DNA of 64,000 bases, taken from an uncultured Opitutaceae bacterium. Lineage in GTDB: Bacteria > Verrucomicrobiota > Verrucomicrobiia > Opitutales > Opitutaceae. The translations under genes were made by a program, and so were the position numbers. The first letter of the stretch is position 1. Every line of letters begins with the position of its first letter. Positions 1-9,731 of this stretch are shown here, piece after piece. The notes below the pieces were generated by a model that did not search any database, had not been told where the DNA came from, and was given only the letters and a program-made list of their open reading frames with translations. Location of the stretch: assembly GCA_937889545.1 (NCBI GenBank), contig CALAOT010000117.1, forward strand, positions 62,001 through 126,000, in the 5' to 3' direction.

Positions 1-958
1 CAACGGCGAATGCCAATAACAGGAGAAGCAGGCTGGCTGCCGACCACCTCCGCAGGCGATTAGTGCGCGAGGTACCGAAAAGCGCCGCCCCACACGCCAA
101 GATCATCGGGCCCGCTGTCCAACTGAAGTCCAGGCGCAATGCGGGCAATAGGCGGACGATTTCAGTCCAATACCTCAGTAAGGTGTAATAAATGAAGTTG
201 GGGGTTATGAGCAAGCCTTTCACAGAGAACGCCTCATTTATTCCAAAGCCGCGCCGGGTTACGACAAAGAGCGCGGCCCCCAAGCCAACGACGGCCATTA
301 ATACGCCTATAACGACAAGCGCGCGGCGCAGCCGGGCATCAAGCCGCGATTCGAAACAGAAAAGGAAGTAACCGCAAATGGCAAAGGCCGCCGCAGCAGG
401 AATCTTCGCAAGATAGACGCCGTAAATCAGTGCAGCTAGCACGAGAGCAATTGCCCATCGGATTGACCGTCTCGGTAGCCAAGCCGCTAGCGATTCAAAA
501 GATCCCAGGATAATCGCGAATCCGAGCAGGCCGAATAGGGTCGGGATCGAATTGTAAGTCAGCGCTACGGGCACCCATGTGAGGCCGGACATGGTCGCCA
601 GCCACAGCGGCCACCAACAAATGCCTGCGTTCTCGTAACGCGGCACCAGTCGCTTCCACGCTCGCCAAAAAAGCCAGCTCGCTGCCGACGCCAGTGCGAG
701 AGTGACGATTCTGAAGGCGACAATATTCTGGTCGCACAGCAGCCATATCGGGCGAGCAAGCAAATGAAACCGCGTCTGTGTATCGGAAAAATCCGCGGGG
801 TTTTGAAAAAGCAAAAAGTAATATGCCCCATCAAGCATGTCATAGCTGCGGAACTGGGCCCAAATAAGTGCCGCTACCGTGGTCGCACCGAGGCCCGTGA
901 GGGCGAGCGCCAACGCTCGGCTTGCACGGGCACTTTGAGAAGGGGCGGCGCCGGTCAT
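1..958 (-). CDS. GT-C-like multi-spanning membrane protein, 3' end outside window
   Basis: The minus-strand frame is open from an ATG at 958 to the window edge (319 codons, no stop), so the C-terminus is missing. After a short N-terminus there is a hydrophobic helix near residues 14-30. Then comes an acidic loop (YDMLDGAYYFLLFQNP) like the first periplasmic loop of GT39/ArnT-type GT-C glycosyltransferases, followed by many hydrophobic segments rich in Ala, Leu and Trp. It starts 9 bp after the stop of the truncated methyltransferase and belongs to the same minus-strand run of membrane enzymes. A role in adding sugars from a polyprenol-phosphate donor outside the membrane is inference from the fold type; the substrate is unknown. 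Confidence 0.75.
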   Translation of the reverse strand, partial: MTGAAPSQSARASRALALALTGLGATTVAALIWAQFRSYDMLDGAYYFLLFQNPADFSDTQTRFHLLARPIWLLCDQNIVAFRIVTLALASAASWLFWRAWKRLVPRYENAGICWWPLWLATMSGLTWVPVALTYNSIPTLFGLLGFAIILGSFESLAAWLPRRSIRWAIALVLAALIYGVYLAKIPAAAAFAICGYFLFCFESRLDARLRRALVVIGVLMAVVGLGAALFVVTRRGFGINEAFSVKGLLITPNFIYYTLLRYWTEIVRLLPALRLDFSWTAGPMILACGAALFGTSRTNRLRRWSAASLLLLLLAFAV

Positions 959-966
959 TCCTTAAT

Positions 967-1368
967 TCACTCGGAAACGATTGGCTGCGGATTCGAGCAG
1001 ATTGTCATATCCCTTGCAACTAACCGGTGGTGTTCATTTTGCGGCGATATCGAATAGGCTCCGTCCTCTCGGCTTGAAACAAAGCCTCCGGAGGCAGGTT
1101 CGAGACCGTAGCTTTCCACCCCGTAGTCGCGGCGCAGGACGGCCAGGAAGATCCCAAATCCGCTGCCGACCTCGAGCAGCCGCTCACCGCGCAGATCCTC
1201 GGGTTTCAGGCCAAAGGTGCCGCGAAAGAGCGCGACCTGGTCATGGACCTTTTCCTCATCCAGCACGTCGCGGGCGCATTTCTCCGCGGGAATCCTTGAA
1301 TAGGCCTCATAGGTGGCGCCATAGGTTTCCGTCACGCGCCGCAGAATGGAATCGGGGACACGGATCAT
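967..1368 (-). pseudogene. Truncated class I SAM-dependent methyltransferase
   Basis: The N-terminus is typical of the family: an alpha-helical lead, then the SAM-binding glycine loop LLEVGSGFGIF and the acidic end of the second strand (YGLEPA). After that motif the protein continues for only about 40 residues of unrelated-looking sequence and stops at 133 residues, whereas such enzymes usually have 200-270. The core strands 3-7 are absent. The ATG at 1368 overlaps the TGA of the upstream flippase-like gene (ATGA), so the start is well supported. The next gene starts 9 bp after the stop, so there is no room for the lost half. It is most likely a deletion remnant; a very short functional protein cannot be excluded. 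Confidence 0.65.
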
Positions 1369-2369
1369 GACCCCGCTGCGGGCGGACGAGAACCGGAGAG
1401 GAAGATCACGATTTGCCAAAGGCCGCCCACAACCGCCTGGAGCACGCTCATCGCCAGGCATAGCCAGGCGAACGCCACGCCAGCCTCCCCCGGCAGGTGG
1501 TAGGCAGCAAAGAATCCCACGGCGAACCAGTCCCGCAGGCCGATCCCAGCAAAGGTGATCGGAGCCAGGCCCAGCACCGCTATTATTGAATACAGCGCGA
1601 AAGCCGGGATCAGGCCGAAGTGGATCGCGAGCGCGTGCAAGAGAGCGACATACATCGCAACGCTCAGGCCCTGTGAGAGAGCGCTAAGCGCGGCGGCCTG
1701 CCACAGGCGCCCGGGCTGCTTTGTGTAGGCAAACGTCGCCTCGGCAAACCTTTCGAACACATCCCTTGCCGCGCCCCATGGGAGATTTGCCAGCACGGCC
1801 AGCACGAGCCTTTGGCATGGCCTTGTCCAACCAAGCAGCAAAGCGCAAAAAGCCAGGAGCCCGATGCCGGCGGCCGGCAGAGCAAACCGCGCCAGCTCGG
1901 GTGAAGCGGATGCCTTCATGACCAGCAAGCTGCTCAGGCAAAAGAACAGCAGCATGACCGTTAGGCCGACCAACCGGTCGGCCAGTATGGACGCTGGAAG
2001 GGCGGCCTGCCGCGCATCGGCGTTCTTCCAGGCTAACAGACCACCCTTGGCAATGTCGCCCGACACGGCGCCGGGCAGGATGATAGCGTAGAAGGACCCG
2101 ATCCACGTGAAGGCCAATGCATCGGGCCAGCCGACGACTGGCCGAGCGAGCACCCACCAGCGCAATGCAAGCACAACCGGAATCGCAAGAGAGAGGGCTG
2201 CTGCCGTTATCATGGAGGACGGCAGCGCGTGGGTAAGCCGCTGCGCGGCCTCCCCGATGTTGATCTTGGAGAGGACAAGATAGAGCAGGGCGCCAGCCAG
2301 CAGGATCTTCGCGCCGATCAAGAGCGGCAGAGGGATCTTCCGGCGTGAAGAGGTAGCGGGTGCGGTCAC
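1365..2369 (-). CDS. Flippase-like membrane protein (LPG synthase TM / YbhN / AglD family)
   Basis: A 334-residue polytopic protein with about eight hydrophobic segments. It follows the pattern of the lysylphosphatidylglycerol-synthase transmembrane family (UPF0104): a first helix with LVLSKINIGEA, then the conserved RWWVLARPVVG and FYAIILPGAVSGDIAKG motifs and an ILADRLVGL segment. The soluble synthase domain is absent, as in stand-alone YbhN/AglD proteins, which often accompany glycosyltransferase genes and are thought to act on lipid-linked substrates. Its stop overlaps the next start by ATGA, showing translational coupling. A role in flipping or presenting lipid-linked sugars here is inference. 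Confidence 0.8.
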   Translation of the reverse strand: MTAPATSSRRKIPLPLLIGAKILLAGALLYLVLSKINIGEAAQRLTHALPSSMITAAALSLAIPVVLALRWWVLARPVVGWPDALAFTWIGSFYAIILPGAVSGDIAKGGLLAWKNADARQAALPASILADRLVGLTVMLLFFCLSSLLVMKASASPELARFALPAAGIGLLAFCALLLGWTRPCQRLVLAVLANLPWGAARDVFERFAEATFAYTKQPGRLWQAAALSALSQGLSVAMYVALLHALAIHFGLIPAFALYSIIAVLGLAPITFAGIGLRDWFAVGFFAAYHLPGEAGVAFAWLCLAMSVLQAVVGGLWQIVIFLSGSRPPAAGS

Positions 2370-2565
2370 GGCTAGCGGGAGGCGTCTAGAATTTGGAGGG
2401 GCGCGACAAATTCAACCTTTCAAGAGGAGAGTGTTGAGGCGCTGGGAATAAGGAAGATGGGCCCCCGTACACAGGAGCCGCAGCTTGGCCCGCCTGCGTT
2501 TGCGCCAGGAAAACAACCGCAGCCGACAAACCGAGTTTGAGCCGGGCAACGGCTTTGCTTGCGGG

Positions 2566-4923
2566 TCATTCGTCGTCGGTGCCGGGTGGACGTGCGCTGA
2601 AGGGCAGCGCGCGGTAGATGTTCAGGTAATATGGGCCGCTGATGTACTGGCGTGCAAAAATGAAGCGGCGAGGGTCGCGAAGGGCGACGTTGACAGCATC
2701 AGGGGGCGGGGGGCTGAAAAGATTGCTGACGATGATCCAACGCGCATCCAGTGCGGTGACGCTCGCAGGGCTGAGGCTTGTGACGGCTTCGCGGTAATTT
2801 GCGGCGTAGTACGAATCGCTCCAGTACCATCCAACCGGCAACTGCACATGTGCGAGCGTTGCCAGCCTGAGCCATTCGGGAAAGACCTCCGTGGGCGGAA
2901 TCGCATCTGTGGGCACAATGACGATGGCGCGTTCGCGACCCAGCGTCTGTGGATAAAGGTAACGCCGGGCAAGCTCGGCCAGCTTGGTGATCGCGGCAGC
3001 CCGCTTTTGGGCTGGGGACAATTGGGCTGGAACAACCGCCGCCTGCGGCGACGCTACGCGTATCCCATCCGCGGCAGGTGCCGCTGTTTGGGTGCCGGGT
3101 GCCGTTCCTTTAGCAAGAGGCCCCGCGTTTTCTTCCAGCGATGCTTTCTTCAGCGAACCCGCGCTCTGATTTACGTCCCGTACTGCGGCGAAGGTCGAGC
3201 CATTGAGGCCGATCAGGCCTATGATGAATGGGTTCACAAGCACGCAGCCGCAGATCAGCAGCGCCGCGCCGCGCGCCAATTTCGGGCCGCGTCCCCACAG
3301 ATTGCCCACGAGCCAGCCGAGCAGCAGCGCCGAAAAGGAGAAGGCGCCGGTGAAGAACCTCAGGAAATCCGTCGAGCGGAATCCCCAATCGAGGAATATG
3401 GGCGGCAGCACTGAGAGCAGGGCAACCAGCGCCAAGAGCCGCAGAATGGGCTGCTTTCGCCTGAGCGCGAGCCATAGGCCGAACGGCAGCCCCAGCAAAA
3501 GCACGGGAGTGCATTCGGCGATGAAACGAAAGCTCAGCAAAGGAACAAAGGTCCCTCCACTTGATCCTGCCCCCTCCCAGGACGGGATCAGTCCGAAGTG
3601 GCGTAGGTTCAGCTTAAGTGGGACCAGGCCGGGCGGCGTCCAGGGTAATTCCAGGAGCGGCGAATCTCCGGGGGCTACACCGGGTGGCAGCTTCTTAGGA
3701 GTCGGGAACTTGTGCGTCAGGCTATAATAGATGTGGTGCACCTCGGCGTCCCGCGCCTCTTGGTCGAAGCGCGATTGCTCCATGCGCACGCCGATCGCTG
3801 AAGATTGCTGCATGCTGTGCATCCAGAAATGCCCAAATACCCCTGAAACATAGGTGTTGTTGAAGAAACCCCACCCAATGGCGATCACCAGGGGCGCCAC
3901 GCGCAGCCAGACCATGGTTTTGGAGTGCGCGGCGAAACGCCCGCTGCGGATCTCCGTGAGGGCCCTGGTCAGCAGGATAAGTGCGACGGCGCCGATGAAT
4001 GGGAAAAAATACCATTCGGCGATCAGTGTGAGTGCGCCCGTCCAGAGTCCCAGCAAGGCGGCAAGCGGCCAGAATGGGCGGACGCAGAAACGCCAAAAGA
4101 TAACGATGCCGACCAGCACGGCGGGTATCCCGCAGGCGTGGGACGGTGTGAACATGAGCTTGAGGAGGCCGTCTACGGATCCGCTGTTCAGCCTTTCCAA
4201 GACATGCAGGCCCGCGAAGGAGCCTGCGGTCGCCAGCCGCAAGAACAGCAGATTCCCACCGACGACCAGGAACGCCGCTCCGGCCAGGGCGCCGAGATGG
4301 CTGCGGCTGCCACGCAACACTAGGGCGTAGCCCAGCAAGAACGCACAGGGTGCGAAGATGCAGACGACGGCGGCAAAGCCAGTCTGCACCGGGCAATCGA
4401 GAAGATAGGCCCAGGTGCCGGCGAGGATATCCGGCCCAAAATGATAGTACAGCGGATCATCGGGCGCGAAGACGCTCGGGAGCGGGAAATACTTTAGATC
4501 TTCAACGAGGGTGGCGGCAGGATAATGAAACCACCAGGAGTCGTTCAGGAGGCCTCGCGCGGCCGGCACGCCAAAATAGAGTGCCGTCATCGCAGTGCCG
4601 GTCAGAGCGAGCCCCGCCCACAGTTTTCTCCTGACTCCTCCCGCCAACCGAAGGCCGAAACGTGGCCGGCGTGTGAAGACCAAAATGGCAAATGAGGCCG
4701 CCAGAAGAAGCTTGTAGGCAAACCAAGCGCCTATCGACATCTCCAGCCAGTACCGCAGCTCGTTCATGGTCGCCATCAGGGCGACGCAGCCGATGACAAC
4801 GGAACCTGGCAGCAGCACCAGCCAGTCATGCTCGCGGACCACGCGGCGCAGGACAACCCAACCAAAGAAGGCCGGGCAAAGAAATACGACGGAGGCCTGG
4901 AAAAGATAGAGCAGCGAAGTCAT
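2566..4923 (-). CDS. Large GT-C-like membrane protein of unknown specificity
   Basis: A 785-residue protein with about 14 hydrophobic segments in the first 560 residues and a soluble C-terminal part of about 220 residues. After the first helices lies a loop with LNDSWWFHYPAA and, further on, LYYHFGPDILAGTW. This D...H plus YHFG arrangement resembles the catalytic-loop region of GT39/GT83-like GT-C glycosyltransferases and large bacterial membrane proteins related to them. The C-terminal part has an Ala/Pro-rich stretch and ends with a beta-type segment. ATG start at 4923; the gene follows the paralogue pair upstream with a 28-bp gap, so it is probably in the same operon. The donor and acceptor cannot be read from sequence. 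Confidence 0.75.
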   Translation of the reverse strand: MTSLLYLFQASVVFLCPAFFGWVVLRRVVREHDWLVLLPGSVVIGCVALMATMNELRYWLEMSIGAWFAYKLLLAASFAILVFTRRPRFGLRLAGGVRRKLWAGLALTGTAMTALYFGVPAARGLLNDSWWFHYPAATLVEDLKYFPLPSVFAPDDPLYYHFGPDILAGTWAYLLDCPVQTGFAAVVCIFAPCAFLLGYALVLRGSRSHLGALAGAAFLVVGGNLLFLRLATAGSFAGLHVLERLNSGSVDGLLKLMFTPSHACGIPAVLVGIVIFWRFCVRPFWPLAALLGLWTGALTLIAEWYFFPFIGAVALILLTRALTEIRSGRFAAHSKTMVWLRVAPLVIAIGWGFFNNTYVSGVFGHFWMHSMQQSSAIGVRMEQSRFDQEARDAEVHHIYYSLTHKFPTPKKLPPGVAPGDSPLLELPWTPPGLVPLKLNLRHFGLIPSWEGAGSSGGTFVPLLSFRFIAECTPVLLLGLPFGLWLALRRKQPILRLLALVALLSVLPPIFLDWGFRSTDFLRFFTGAFSFSALLLGWLVGNLWGRGPKLARGAALLICGCVLVNPFIIGLIGLNGSTFAAVRDVNQSAGSLKKASLEENAGPLAKGTAPGTQTAAPAADGIRVASPQAAVVPAQLSPAQKRAAAITKLAELARRYLYPQTLGRERAIVIVPTDAIPPTEVFPEWLRLATLAHVQLPVGWYWSDSYYAANYREAVTSLSPASVTALDARWIIVSNLFSPPPPDAVNVALRDPRRFIFARQYISGPYYLNIYRALPFSARPPGTDDE

Positions 4924-4951
4924 TTATGGGCTCGAACTGGAACGCGGAAAA

Positions 4952-6997
4952 TCAGGGCGCGCGTTGCCTTAGGATGGCAGGGTTCTCAAGTGAATTCTCC
5001 AAGAAGGTCGGGTCGTAGTTGGCATCGGCGGCGTGTGACCGCCCCAGAACTACAACCTTGCGGCCCTTCTCTTTCAAGTGCCTCGCATCGATGATCAGGA
5101 ATGCGGTCTCTGTGCTGCCCGGGCACACGAGGGCGACTCCAGGGCGAGAGAGCGACTCAAGAAATCCTGCCTGCTTGGGATAAAATGCGTGAAACGACCC
5201 AAATATGTTTCGTTTGAACAGGTCGGCCGGGACGTATCGCGTGTTGGACCTGCGCGAATCACTGGATGACGTCAGTTCGATCCATGTGGCCCGATTGACA
5301 TCGAGTGTCAGTTCGGTATCCGGGCCCCTTTCCCTCAGGCTGACAGCAGGGCCGCTTGGGGCAACAAAGCGGGCGAACAGCGGCACCAGCAGCATGACGG
5401 CGAGATAGGGAAGGACGCAGTAAAGCAAGCCGGGGGAATCGTCAGCGGCGTCATTGAGAACATTGGGCTCGGATCGACTTAAAATGGGAATGCTGGGCGC
5501 AAAGCGTCCCATCCAAGCCCGCCAACCCGCCAAGGAGAAGGCTGGAATCAGGAACATGACTGGCATGGTCGCAGCGTATATGCGCATCCTGTCCGCATCG
5601 GATGTCGGAAGAAATGGCACGGAAAGCACGATGCCGACGCCCGCGGCAAGAATCAAGGGAGACAGGCGATGCGAAACAGCCAGTGACCATAGCAAACCAA
5701 GTCCAGAGAGCGCCAGAAGCACGTATTCCGTGTTGGGATGCATGAAGAACGAAAACGGCCCGAGCGCGGCTTTGCTCCGGGTGAAAAAGTCCGACCAATT
5801 GCGCGCGGCGCCGCGCCATATCAAGGATGGATTCGCCCGTACTGCAGCGGCAATCCGACGGTCTATCTCAGTAACCCGCTCGGATCGGTCCATCTGGTTG
5901 TAATTCGGGATGTCGGCGGCCGGCTTCTCCCAGTTGCCGCCAAACACGATGCCGTACGCGATGTCATGGTAATTTGCCATCAGCTGGCCCCGCGGCGCTC
6001 CGAGCAATTTTAGGAAGCCAAAGCTCAAGATGAAGGCGGCGGCCACGCTCATGGTGGCTAGGACTAGCACACGGACGCGGCCCGGATGTTGCCAGCGCCA
6101 GGCCGCGGCGGCGACCAGCACGGGCAATATCAACATCGCACCCGCTCTGGCATTGAGCGCCAGGCTCAAAAGAAAAAGGCCCGGCCATAGACAGCGAACG
6201 GCGTTTGCGGCAAACGCACGCATGAGAAGAGCAACCCCCAAGGCGCCGAACGCCACCCCCGCTTGCTCGCTCAGCATTTGACCGAGATAGCGGCGGCAAT
6301 AAACCAACAACATCCAAGTCCAGAGCGTTGCGGCAAGAAGACCCATGGTCCTTCGCACCTCTACGGCGGCCAGGCCTATCGCTGCTGCGCTGAATATGCC
6401 GGCAAGGGCGAGCGCGAGGGCGACGTTACCTCCAGCGATGCAAAGATGCCCGGCCAGATACGTGTCAGAGAGCGGGCGAGAGGCCCAAGCAGTCAGGTTT
6501 TGCCCCTCAACCAGCCGAGAGGCTTCCCGCAGGAAATTGTTCGCGTCGGAGTAGGGAATTATCCCGCCGACAACTATTCCGTCGGTAAGAAAGCTGCCTC
6601 GCAACTCCGCCAGGCCGGTAGTGAACCAGATGCATAGCCAACCGATGAGGAGGCAGTGGCGGAGTTGCGGCGTTGCGGCCAGCGCCAGGAAAACGCCAAC
6701 AACCCCAACCGCGACGCCCCAGGGCCCGTGCAGCAAACTGAAGGCTGCTGGCATGCTGAGGCCGTGAGAGTAGAGAAAACAGCACCCTGCAGCTGAAGCA
6801 AGAAGCACCAACGCATTCAGGATCGTCGCATTGCGGCCGAATGCAGCGGCGCATCTCGCAGCGAACGACCCTGGGGCGGCAGTGGCGGATTTCACGTTTC
6901 GCGGGAACTGGTTTCGTGGGACGAGGGCCAACGCGCCTGGCTGTGCGAACCGCGGTTCAGCGGGAAGTGGCAAACGGGGGACCGCCTGGGGGTGCAC
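4952..6997 (-). CDS. GT-C-like membrane protein, paralogue 1 of 3
   Basis: A 681-residue polytopic protein. It shares an ordered set of motifs with the proteins at 7049-9439 and 15914-17818: GGIIPYSDANNF (about residues 144-155), an RRYLGQMLSE segment, ARAGAMLILPVL, a YGIVFGGNWE loop, and DADRMRIYAATMP near the last helices. After the membrane part there is an extracytoplasmic C-terminal domain ending in a GST...FLIID strand, also shared. The acidic SDA in the first loop is a candidate for the GT-C catalytic aspartate. The start is a GTG at 6997; a downstream GTG at 6895 would fit the paralogues' N-terminal length better. Substrate unknown. Confidence 0.75.
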   Translation of the reverse strand: MHPQAVPRLPLPAEPRFAQPGALALVPRNQFPRNVKSATAAPGSFAARCAAAFGRNATILNALVLLASAAGCCFLYSHGLSMPAAFSLLHGPWGVAVGVVGVFLALAATPQLRHCLLIGWLCIWFTTGLAELRGSFLTDGIVVGGIIPYSDANNFLREASRLVEGQNLTAWASRPLSDTYLAGHLCIAGGNVALALALAGIFSAAAIGLAAVEVRRTMGLLAATLWTWMLLVYCRRYLGQMLSEQAGVAFGALGVALLMRAFAANAVRCLWPGLFLLSLALNARAGAMLILPVLVAAAAWRWQHPGRVRVLVLATMSVAAAFILSFGFLKLLGAPRGQLMANYHDIAYGIVFGGNWEKPAADIPNYNQMDRSERVTEIDRRIAAAVRANPSLIWRGAARNWSDFFTRSKAALGPFSFFMHPNTEYVLLALSGLGLLWSLAVSHRLSPLILAAGVGIVLSVPFLPTSDADRMRIYAATMPVMFLIPAFSLAGWRAWMGRFAPSIPILSRSEPNVLNDAADDSPGLLYCVLPYLAVMLLVPLFARFVAPSGPAVSLRERGPDTELTLDVNRATWIELTSSSDSRRSNTRYVPADLFKRNIFGSFHAFYPKQAGFLESLSRPGVALVCPGSTETAFLIIDARHLKEKGRKVVVLGRSHAADANYDPTFLENSLENPAILRQRAP

Positions 6998-7048
6998 TTA
7001 AGATATTTGATGCCGAAGGTTCTCATCTCAGGCTCCCATTGTTGACGA

Positions 7049-9439
7049 TCACTTGGTGGTGGGATGATTCGCGCAAGTCTCCAAAAGAGCAATGAGCTGG
7101 AGCATCGAATCGCGCCTAAGCGGGGTGGGTGGCTCGGATTCAAAGAAGCGAACCGGGTCGAGGGCCGTTTGCTTGCCTGTCACCTTGCCGCCATCGCTGG
7201 TATCCACGATGCAGTTGGACGCCACAAAACCTCTGATCGCCGTGTTGACGTCGGCGGTCGTGGAGTCTCGGTCTATGACCAACAATTTGAGAGGGAAACG
7301 TTGGTTCACCCGCAGATAATATTCCCCGGAAACGGGAAAATGGAGGCGACGGGATCCCATTACGAAGGGCTTGATCGAATTGATATTCGGGCCGCTGCGG
7401 GTGGGTTGGAAGAAATCTATCGAGCTGACGTTATCTACGAGAGTCACGGTATCCCCGGCGCGGATCACGGGGAATCGGTTGATCCCAAAGGAATATGCGC
7501 CAGTCGCGCCCGAGTCGTAGGCCGCCAATGCCGGGCTGCGCGCAAGCAGGGTTTCGTCAACGGCTAGAAGCAGCCAACCGTCTGCGATGAACCGAAACCG
7601 CAAATCAACTGTTTGCGCGCGGCCCGGGTTTGATACGTGACTCCCGTCAACTGCATAAAAATGGAACTCGTGGGAGCCTGGGAGCAGTACGCAGTCGGCA
7701 GGCAGACTCGCGAGCAACGCGGCCTCTCCGGGATAGAGCCTGCCGAAGCCGCTCAGTCCGGCCCTGAAATCAGTCGCTCGCAACGTCAGCACGCCGCGCG
7801 GCGTCGAGTCCGGAACGAGTTTCAGCGCAATTCCTGGCAAATAGACAATTGAGCCATCGGTTCTGTTTTCCCGGTACGTGTCCTCCAGGGACCGAGTGGG
7901 CGGCAATACGCTGGGGCGAAACAGCAGCGGCAGGAGTGCGCACAGGATGACCACGGCCGACAGCAAACCCATTGATGCGCGGCCAAGGCCGGGACTTTCG
8001 CCCTTGGCCTGCAGACTCGGTTGGCCTCCGGCTAAAGCGGTGGGGGGAGAACTTGGGCCGATGCCCCGGGTGCGTATGGCCGACGCCGCGGCAAAAACTC
8101 CGAACGCGGCGGTGAAGGCGACCAGTGGCATCGTTGCGGCGTACGACCTCATATTGTCGGTGTCCCACGGAGGCAGCAGCGGCATGGATGCGAGCAAGCC
8201 GGCAAGCAGGGCGAAAAGCCACCATGCGCGCCGGTCGCGCCAGAGACTTAGCACGACCGCAATGGCGCCCGTTGCAAAGGCCAGGTGAAGGCTGATATTG
8301 AGCAATCTGGCGTTCACGAAGCCGAAGAGATAACCTTGACGGGCAAAGGCCATCAGCGAGCGCTCGCCGCCCATGAGAAGCGAAAACGGGTGTGCGCGCA
8401 GCTGAACCTCGACGGCGTGCCATACGGCAACGCGGTCATTGCCATAGCGATTCATGGCATCAGTCCAGGTGCCTCCGTAAACGAGGCTGTGGAGAACGTA
8501 GGCCGCGTTGCTGACAGCAGCTTCGGGGCTTGGATTGCCAACGACCTTCGCCGACAGCTTGTTAAGCAGGAAGGCTGCAAGGGCGGCGCCGGCCATGGCG
8601 CTCGGGAGGGCCCAGCGCCGGCGTTCCTTTTGCGGCCAAGCCAAGAATGCGCCGCCAATTAGGGCTGGTATTGTCAACATCGCGCCTGGCCTGGCGAAGA
8701 GAGCCAGCGTCAACGCAAAAGACGCCAGGATCCAGCAATGATCTCGGCCGATGCGCACGGCGCGACAACCCAACGCCAGCCCCAGATTGCCGAGAACCAT
8801 GCCCAAGTGCTCGGATAGCGGCACCCCGATGAACCGCCGGAGGAAAAGAATGTCCACCAACAGCCAGACGGCACCGGCGCTCACTCCAAGAAGCAGCGAC
8901 ACTTCGGCCATGGCAAGCCATGCGGATGCGGCGCCTAAGAGCGTGATCAAAGCAAGGATCAGCCGATAATCGCCCTGCGTAGCTTTCCACAATACGGCCA
9001 ACATCGAGGTCGCGAGCGCATGTTCATTGGCGCCATTTTGACCTTGGAAGCGTTCTCCGCCGGCCAGCAGTTGGGCGTTGAATAGGTAATCGGAGGCGTC
9101 CGAGAAGGGCAATAACCCCCCGACAAGCATCGTGTCAGAGGCGCCGGAGAACCAAAGCCACCACAATTGCAGGAGGAAGAACCCCGCGACGACGGTGAAG
9201 GACCATGCCGGATATTCGACGCCCCGAAGCCTAAGCGCGACGGCAGCCAGCACGCAAAACGCCAGAGGCAGGAGGATCCCGTAGTGCAGCTCCCTCCCCA
9301 ACCGGGATGCAGAATCGGGAAACAGGCAGATCCAGCCGATGGCCGCCAATGCCACAAGAAGTCCCGCGATGTGCTCGAGCCAGAATGCAGGAGCGTGTTT
9401 ATTCGCGGGCGAAGGGAATTCCGGGCGTTTCTGAGCCAT
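7049..9439 (-). CDS. GT-C-like membrane protein, paralogue 2 of 3, with extended C-terminus
   Basis: A 796-residue polytopic protein starting at an ATG. It carries the paralogue motifs: VGGLLPFSDASDY (about residues 106-118), RRFIGVPLSE, ARPGAMLTIPAL, VYGGTWTDAM, and PPWDTDNMRSYAATMPL near residue 415. The soluble C-terminal half (about 500-796) contains the shared GFGRLYPGEAALL and LLPGSHEF strands and then roughly 150 extra residues that the other two lack. The gene ends 51 bp before paralogue 1, so this is a tandem duplication. A membrane glycosyltransferase using a lipid-linked sugar is the best inference. Confidence 0.75.
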   Translation of the reverse strand: MAQKRPEFPSPANKHAPAFWLEHIAGLLVALAAIGWICLFPDSASRLGRELHYGILLPLAFCVLAAVALRLRGVEYPAWSFTVVAGFFLLQLWWLWFSGASDTMLVGGLLPFSDASDYLFNAQLLAGGERFQGQNGANEHALATSMLAVLWKATQGDYRLILALITLLGAASAWLAMAEVSLLLGVSAGAVWLLVDILFLRRFIGVPLSEHLGMVLGNLGLALGCRAVRIGRDHCWILASFALTLALFARPGAMLTIPALIGGAFLAWPQKERRRWALPSAMAGAALAAFLLNKLSAKVVGNPSPEAAVSNAAYVLHSLVYGGTWTDAMNRYGNDRVAVWHAVEVQLRAHPFSLLMGGERSLMAFARQGYLFGFVNARLLNISLHLAFATGAIAVVLSLWRDRRAWWLFALLAGLLASMPLLPPWDTDNMRSYAATMPLVAFTAAFGVFAAASAIRTRGIGPSSPPTALAGGQPSLQAKGESPGLGRASMGLLSAVVILCALLPLLFRPSVLPPTRSLEDTYRENRTDGSIVYLPGIALKLVPDSTPRGVLTLRATDFRAGLSGFGRLYPGEAALLASLPADCVLLPGSHEFHFYAVDGSHVSNPGRAQTVDLRFRFIADGWLLLAVDETLLARSPALAAYDSGATGAYSFGINRFPVIRAGDTVTLVDNVSSIDFFQPTRSGPNINSIKPFVMGSRRLHFPVSGEYYLRVNQRFPLKLLVIDRDSTTADVNTAIRGFVASNCIVDTSDGGKVTGKQTALDPVRFFESEPPTPLRRDSMLQLIALLETCANHPTTK

Positions 9440-9731
9440 TGCAGGACCAGTCTTGCTTCACCTAAAACCGGGCCACGGTCAATGGCAGGCCGCGCATTGA
9501 ATGGTTGCCATGCAAGGATATCGGATTCAGGTGCAGCGCGGCCTGGTCCGGAGGAAAGGAGTCGGTCGCGCGCCGCAGACAAACAGACATGAATCAAGGT
9601 TCCTTCATGTCCCAAACGAAGCTTCGAGCATCTAAGCGGCAGACGGCATTTCTTATTAGAACACCGCCCCCAAATTGCGTCTGTGATGAACACAGGCAGA
9701 TTGCGCCGGGTCGCAGCGCGTGATTGGGCGT

